NCBI GenBank assembly: GCA_937894565.1
Contig: CALBHK010000363.1
Coordinates: forward strand, 1-9,191
Direction of reading: 5' to 3'
Length of the DNA stretch: 9,191 nt
Source: an uncultured Chlamydiae bacterium
GTDB lineage: Bacteria; Chlamydiota; Chlamydiia; Chlamydiales; CALBHK01
Shown one piece after another: positions 6,373 through 9,191 of the stretch. Position numbers and translations under genes: made by a program. The notes beneath the pieces were generated by a model. That model had not been told where the DNA came from and ran no database searches. It worked only from the letters and a program-made list of their open reading frames with translations. How positions within the stretch are numbered: the first letter of the stretch is position 1; each line of letters starts with the position of its first letter.

Positions 6373-6681
6373 TTAATTACAGCAGCAGCAAAGTATATCT
6401 TTCACAAGTGATGCCATGACAAGAAAGAAATTGCAAGGTTTTTTAAGGCTCTCTTTATTCTTCTTGTTCGAAAAAACCCCACAGCACAAACCCAAACCCA
6501 AAGAAGCTCCTGCCCAAACTGTAAAAACACCCAAAGCAACAGAAGCTACAATTAAAGCTGTACTTGCAGCTGCCATTCCCATTCCGCCCACTATCACAGC
6601 ACCTGCAATTGCACCGGCTGTTAGAGCTGCAGCGCCTACAGTTGTCATGATTCCCATTTTCAAAGCATTCATCGTACACAT
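6373..6681 (-). CDS. Inc-like polycysteine membrane protein, copy 3
   Basis: 102 residues. MCTMNALKMG N-terminus, hydrophobic lobes at about 11-31 and 36-57 around GGMG, then an additional hydrophobic stretch containing CC (ASLGLGLCCGVF, 58-70), a Lys/Asn/Ser-rich linker, a helix KPCNFFLVMASLVKDIL (81-97) and CCCC at 98-101 with one further residue before the stop. This copy therefore ends almost exactly at the cysteine run, showing that the acidic tails of other copies are dispensable additions. A purine-rich AGGGGAA precedes the ATG. It is 52 bp downstream of the 6734-7033 gene and 45 bp upstream of the next. A C-terminal cysteine cluster beside a hydrophobic helix is the layout expected of an S-acylated protein, but metal binding or disulfide linkage is equally compatible with the sequence. 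Confidence 0.82.
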   Translation of the reverse strand: MCTMNALKMGIMTTVGAAALTAGAIAGAVIVGGMGMAAASTALIVASVALGVFTVWAGASLGLGLCCGVFSNKKNKESLKKPCNFFLVMASLVKDILCCCCN

Positions 6682-6733
6682 AAAATTCCCCTATTATTTT
6701 TTAATATTAAAACTAAAATCAACATTTTTATTA

Positions 6734-7033
6734 TTATTTTTTACAGCAGCAGCAAGATTTAAAAAGGAGAGAAATAGCTGTTAAAGTATCTTTCATGAAC
6801 CCAAAGAAATAACAAGCCTTTTCATCTTTTAAGTCTGTATGACCGATTATTAAATTCGTAGCTGCAAAAAGTGTAAAAATACCCAAAGCAACTGACGCTA
6901 CAATTAAAGCCACGCTAGCAGCTGCGATACCCATTCCGCTCACGATCACAGCACCTGCAATCGCGCCGGCTGTTAAAGCTGCAGCACCAATAGTTGTCAT
7001 AACTCCCATTTTCAAAGCATTCATCTCACACAT
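6734..7033 (-). CDS. Inc-like polycysteine membrane protein, copy 2
   Basis: 99 residues, the shortest copy and a good family archetype. MCEMNALKMG; lobe 1 (11-31, TTIGAAALTAGAIAGAVIV); SGMG turn; lobe 2 (36-57, AAASVALIVASVALGIFTLF); linker with HTDLKDE; conserved EKACYFFGFMKDTLTAISLL (71-90); FKS; C94-97; KK and stop. The cysteine codons are TGC TGC TGC TGT, the arrangement found in most copies. ATG 7033 follows AAGGGAA. The second-lobe serine is TCA, the codon that has become TGA in the last copy. No signal peptidase site or lipobox is present, so Sec export is not indicated; type III secretion is the plausible route. Function is inferred from architecture only. Confidence 0.83.
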   Translation of the reverse strand: MCEMNALKMGVMTTIGAAALTAGAIAGAVIVSGMGIAAASVALIVASVALGIFTLFAATNLIIGHTDLKDEKACYFFGFMKDTLTAISLLFKSCCCCKK

Positions 7034-7063
7034 AAAATTCCCTTAATTTTTTTACTATTTCAA
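7007..7063 (-). repeat. 57-bp near-identical start/leader block (partner at 6301-6357)
   Basis: Second copy of the block described at 6301-6357, in the same orientation, 706 bp away. It spans the initial codons (encoding MCEMNALKM) and the whole ribosome-binding region of the 6734-7033 gene. Confidence 0.85.
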
Positions 7064-7083
7064 GCTAATTTCAACTCACTCGA

Positions 7084-7485
7084 TTAATTTTCAAAATCTG
7101 AATCATTAACATCGTTCTCATTAAGAATGATATTATCGATGTTAAAACCAGAATTCGATTCTTTTTTACAGCAGCAGCATTTTTTAAAAGTACTACCCAC
7201 ACATCCTAAAAGATTAGAAAAAGTAATCGCTATTTCTTTAAAAAAATAACAAGCTCTCTGCGTGTCTTCTTCTTTAACGTTTTCATTTTTCGGCCCTCTA
7301 ATTAAAGTCGTTGCCGACAAGAGGGTAAAAATACCTAAAACAACAGAAGCTACAATTAAAGCTGTACTTGCAGCTGCCATTCCCATTCCGCCCACTATTA
7401 CAGCACCTGCAATTGCACCGGCTGTTAGTGCAGCGCCAGTTAATGTCGTAGCAATCCCTGCTTTAATAGTACCATTAACAGCCAT
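7084..7485 (-). CDS. Inc-like polycysteine membrane protein, copy 1 (operon leader)
   Basis: 133 residues. The N-terminus is distinct (MAVNGTIKAG, no cysteine), followed by lobe 1 (11-31), GGMG, lobe 2 (36-57), linker with LIRGPKNENVKEEDTQ, the family helix RACYFFKEIAITFSNLL (77-93), CVGSTFKK, C103-106 and a long acidic Asn/Asp-rich tail. The segment from the helix through KK-CCC parallels the 5902-6327 copy (ECVGGIFKKCCC), so these two share the longer connector between helix and cysteines. GAGAGG lies 6 bp before the ATG, and a strong promoter match begins about 35 bp upstream. It is first in the transcriptional order of the array. As for its sisters, an inclusion-membrane role is inferred from the hydrophobic hairpin and the chlamydial context. 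Confidence 0.83.
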   Translation of the reverse strand: MAVNGTIKAGIATTLTGAALTAGAIAGAVIVGGMGMAAASTALIVASVVLGIFTLLSATTLIRGPKNENVKEEDTQRACYFFKEIAITFSNLLGCVGSTFKKCCCCKKESNSGFNIDNIILNENDVNDSDFEN

Positions 7486-7518
7486 AAAAACCTCTCTTAT
7501 TGTTTTAAATACATGGGC

Positions 7519-7547
7519 ATTATATCAAAAATAATTTTATATAGCAA
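7519..7547 (-). promoter_or_regulatory. Sigma-70-type promoter for the paralog operon
   Basis: On the minus strand a perfect -10 TATAAT (plus 7519-7524) lies 17 bp from -35 TTGCTA (plus 7542-7547, 4 of 6 matches to TTGACA). The expected start is near 7512, giving a leader of about 27 bases before ATG 7485. The -35 box and spacer overlap the last codons of the caspase-like gene (stop 7537-7539). Confidence 0.7.
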
Positions 7548-8403
7548 GTAATTCCTTTACGTTGCTTAATTGAATGTAGTAAGGCCTCTGAATATCGTAG
7601 AGTTTATCATTAGCTCCCTCTTGGGGAGGTTCCTCTAACTCTCGTTTAAAAAGACACCAGTCCATTACCTGTAAAGAGGCCTCTTGCAAAATGGAATCCC
7701 ACTGTATGCTCTCTTTTTCTTGTGTGCGCGCAGCGTGATGCAGGGCATCTAAAAAAGCAAGTGTATAAACTCCACCATCCTGTATCGACCACGAATACTG
7801 CCCGACACTTGAGCTGGAAATCATGATCAACCCCTCGGATTCTAAAAACAAATGTCTATAATTGGCCGTTTCACTAATTCTTGCTTTAGAAAAAAGAGCT
7901 CTCGGTTGCGCGCGATATGTATTGGCCCATGATTGGGGAATCACATTATTGCAGCAATCGGCAATCGCTAAAATAAAACGCGGCTCTTTTTCTGCTAAAA
8001 TTTCTATCAACATCGCATAATCCAAACCTACTCCCTCTTCACTTAACAGTAGATCGGGCCAGGGATCGTTTTTTAATGAGGTTCGATAACCATGCCCGGA
8101 AAAGTAGAATAAAACGGCATCATTAGAACCTATAACAATTGATTGGAGTTTTTCTATAATGTCACCGGCATTCAAGCTATCACCATAAAAATAAAGGGGA
8201 TTGAGTTCCAATCCCGTCATCTTTGAAATTTTTCTGGCTTCTTTTCTTAAAGAGGCTAGATCATGGGCAGCATCAAAACCGATGGTCTCATCAAAAATAT
8301 CTGCAATAATGATAGCATGCAGCTTTCCAATATAAGGCCTTACTTCATCTGCCTGCAGGCATGCGCACAATAAAAGAAAAATCACAACTAATAATTTTCT
8401 CAT
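7537..8403 (-). CDS. Secreted caspase-family (peptidase C14-like) protein
   Basis: 288 residues. A Sec signal peptide is clear: MRK, a hydrophobic core to about residue 16, and likely cleavage after CLQA (18). The caspase fold follows: an opening strand KLHAIIIADI, then LFYFSGHGYR with the catalytic His at 104, then FILAIADCCNN with the likely nucleophile C151 (aligned to the DxC of metacaspase/caspase-like proteins), and later GLIMISSSS...QDGGVYTLAFLDAL, which matches the common GG(V/I)FT..LL.AL segment. His/Cys are both present, so proteolytic activity is plausible, and an export signal implies a periplasmic, surface or extracellular site. No C-terminal partner domain is visible. It starts 8 bp after an upstream lipoprotein gene, with GAGG ahead of its ATG, so the two form an operon. 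The specific substrate is unknown; link to the downstream array is only by proximity. Confidence 0.87.
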   Translation of the reverse strand: MRKLLVVIFLLLCACLQADEVRPYIGKLHAIIIADIFDETIGFDAAHDLASLRKEARKISKMTGLELNPLYFYGDSLNAGDIIEKLQSIVIGSNDAVLFYFSGHGYRTSLKNDPWPDLLLSEEGVGLDYAMLIEILAEKEPRFILAIADCCNNVIPQSWANTYRAQPRALFSKARISETANYRHLFLESEGLIMISSSSVGQYSWSIQDGGVYTLAFLDALHHAARTQEKESIQWDSILQEASLQVMDWCLFKRELEEPPQEGANDKLYDIQRPYYIQLSNVKELLAI

Positions 8404-8411
8404 GCCTGCCT

Positions 8412-8870
8412 CTATATTCTTTTAAATTTTTCAACAGATGGGTCTATATCGAGAGTCTTTCCTCTAAAAGCCTCCACAAACCGAATTTGCTTGCAGCTAT
8501 GACTTAATAAAAGAGTGATTTGACCCTGAGGCCCAGAAAGAGAAAAACCCGTTTCAGGAATAAAGGGACAACGCTTTCTAAATCCAAAAAGATAGTTTTT
8601 ATCATCAAGAACAAGTGCTTTCAGATGCTTTAACTGCGTCTCTGATAGGGGCTTTGCTTCAATATATTCAACATTTCCATTTAAATTTTTAACAACCTTA
8701 AACACTTCTCCTTTCTGAGCTTGTTCAATTAAAGAGAGGCTTTTTTTACTGAGTGCGCTCTCTAATTGAACAGAAACTGTGCGTTCTTCGGCCGCTTTTT
8801 CATTGCAGCCCACAAGTGGCACACAGGCAGCGCCGAGTAGGAAAAGAGAAAGGCATGCGCCCCTAAACAT
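8412..8870 (-). CDS. Predicted lipoprotein, unknown function
   Basis: 152 residues. Signal peptide with lipobox LVGC, so Cys22 should be lipidated (LVGC|N); the Asn at +2 says little about sorting in chlamydiae. The mature part is a small alpha/beta domain containing PLSETQLKHLKALVLDDKNY, then KRCPFIPETGFSL and ITLLLSHSCKQIRF. The paired cysteines C101 and C126 may form a disulfide, and the pattern CxFxPxxG...LLxSxxC resembles small uncharacterised domains found in several bacterial lipoproteins. AGGAG stands before the ATG at 8870, supporting the start. It is the first gene of a two-gene operon with the caspase-like protein, 8 bp apart, and might anchor or inhibit that protein at the envelope; this is speculation from adjacency. 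Confidence 0.8.
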   Translation of the reverse strand: MFRGACLSLFLLGAACVPLVGCNEKAAEERTVSVQLESALSKKSLSLIEQAQKGEVFKVVKNLNGNVEYIEAKPLSETQLKHLKALVLDDKNYLFGFRKRCPFIPETGFSLSGPQGQITLLLSHSCKQIRFVEAFRGKTLDIDPSVEKFKRI

Positions 8871-8953
8871 GGGAACTCCTCAGGTTTGAGTTTTCACGAT
8901 CATACAACAGAATCATAAAGAATTTATTAATAAACCCAAATTTTAAGAAAAAA

Positions 8954-9042
8954 CAAGATCAACAGGATAAAAGAGAAAGAAAAAAAAAGAAGAAGAATGA
9001 CAGGATGAGCAGGATCGCCTTCGGCGGCAGGATAGGCAGAAT
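8954..9042. repeat. CAGGAT short-unit repeat with internal hairpin
   Basis: CAAGAT (8954-8959) and CAGGAT (8963-8968) are followed by a purine tract, then a precise 9-bp register: CAGGAT at 9001, 9010 and 9028 and CAGAAT at 9037, with one unit (9019-9027) replaced by CTTCGGCGG. CGCC (9016-9019) pairs with GGCG (9023-9026) to make a small hairpin. Read on the minus strand, the order ATCCTGCC, hairpin, GATCCTGC, CATCCTGT, pyrimidine tract parallels 2397-2460. Confidence 0.7.
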
Positions 9043-9143
9043 AAAGACACAACACATGAGTAATTACTGCCTTTTTTCTAAAAAAAAGAAAAGGGGTAAA
9101 ATTTTATTTTTCCTACCAAGTGTCTTTATCCTGCCTATCCTGC
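9027..9143. repeat. 117-bp nested inverted-repeat element
   Basis: Arms 9027-9050 and 9120-9143 are reverse complements at 23 of 24 positions (one A/G difference). The centre contains another hairpin, CCTTTT (9070-9075) with AAAAGG (9089-9094), the mirror of the AAAAGG/CCTTTT hairpin inside the 2271-2353 element. The arms are made of ATCCTGCC/TATCCTGC repeat units. With the 8954-9042 array this accounts for most of the 321-base stretch 8871-9191, in which no gene is visible. Confidence 0.75.
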
Positions 9144-9191
9144 TATGTGAGTTGTCAAGTATAGTTTAGATCTTTTTTGAGCGAACTTTAA

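Noticed and set aside
5885..6784. Long plus-strand open frames at 5885-6340 and 6416-6784 opposite the array
   Set aside because: They are antisense shadows of the repeated hydrophobic core; their Ala/Pro/Lys-rich sequences simply mirror the minus-strand Gly/Ala codons and have no ribosome sites of their own.
4899..7485. Class II bacteriocin cluster based on GxxxG motifs
   Set aside because: There is no double-glycine leader, immunity gene or dedicated transporter, and the cysteine patch and acidic tails do not fit; the chlamydial Inc-like reading is better supported.
7084..8403. Bacterial gasdermin-caspase defence system
   Set aside because: Known bacterial gasdermins are much larger (around 250 residues or more) and their proteases are cytoplasmic. 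Here the small proteins have a two-lobed hairpin and the caspase-like protein has a signal peptide.
9144..9191. Possible start of a gene at the window edge
   Set aside because: No ribosome site or open frame of useful length is visible in these 48 bases.

Overview
The window reads as a piece of a chlamydial chromosome, most likely from an environmental or amoeba-associated lineage (Parachlamydiales-like) rather than a Chlamydiaceae pathogen. The evidence is the adjacent type III secretion order sctN-sctO-sctP (CdsN-CdsO-CdsP in Chlamydia), an AT-rich sequence, a complete lipoyl synthase, and a tandem family of small proteins with the two-lobed hydrophobic hairpin typical of chlamydial inclusion-membrane (Inc) proteins. 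The genus cannot be fixed from the sequence alone.

Layout. Positions 2-2199 (+): the C-terminal half of the T3SS ATPase SctN, then the coiled-coil stalk protein SctO and the needle-length regulator SctP, tightly packed as an operon. Positions 2200-2469: a repeat-filled spacer with degenerate CGCAGAG units, a 25-bp perfect inverted repeat built of AACGAT units, and ATCCTGCC units around a hairpin. Positions 2470-2904 (-): a zinc-ribbon membrane protein, divergent from lipA (3015-3944, +), which is followed by an acidic HEAT-repeat protein (3983-4894, +).

Positions 4899-7485 (-): the most striking part, six tandem paralogs. Each has a short N-terminus, a strongly conserved glycine-zipper-like double hydrophobic segment, a variable linker, a conserved helix often containing ACYFF or a variant, a run of 3-5 cysteines and, in some copies, a divergent acidic tail. 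The last copy (4899-5360) is split by an in-frame TGA. A good sigma-70-type promoter lies before the first copy, and intrinsic terminators lie after the fourth and fifth, so copies 1-4 in transcription order look like one operon.

Positions 7537-8870 (-): a lipoprotein gene and a secreted caspase-fold (peptidase C14-like) protein gene, 8 bp apart. Positions 8871-9191: no gene is visible; the stretch holds 9-bp-period CAGGAT repeats and a second nested inverted-repeat element resembling the one at 2200-2469.

Working model (inference): the array encodes type III-secreted, membrane-inserting proteins whose cysteine patches could be lipidated in the host or bind metal. Its expansion is recent, because two copies share a 57-bp block covering start codon and leader with one mismatch. 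The secreted caspase-like protein and lipoprotein may belong to the same host-interaction island, but nothing in the sequence proves a functional link.
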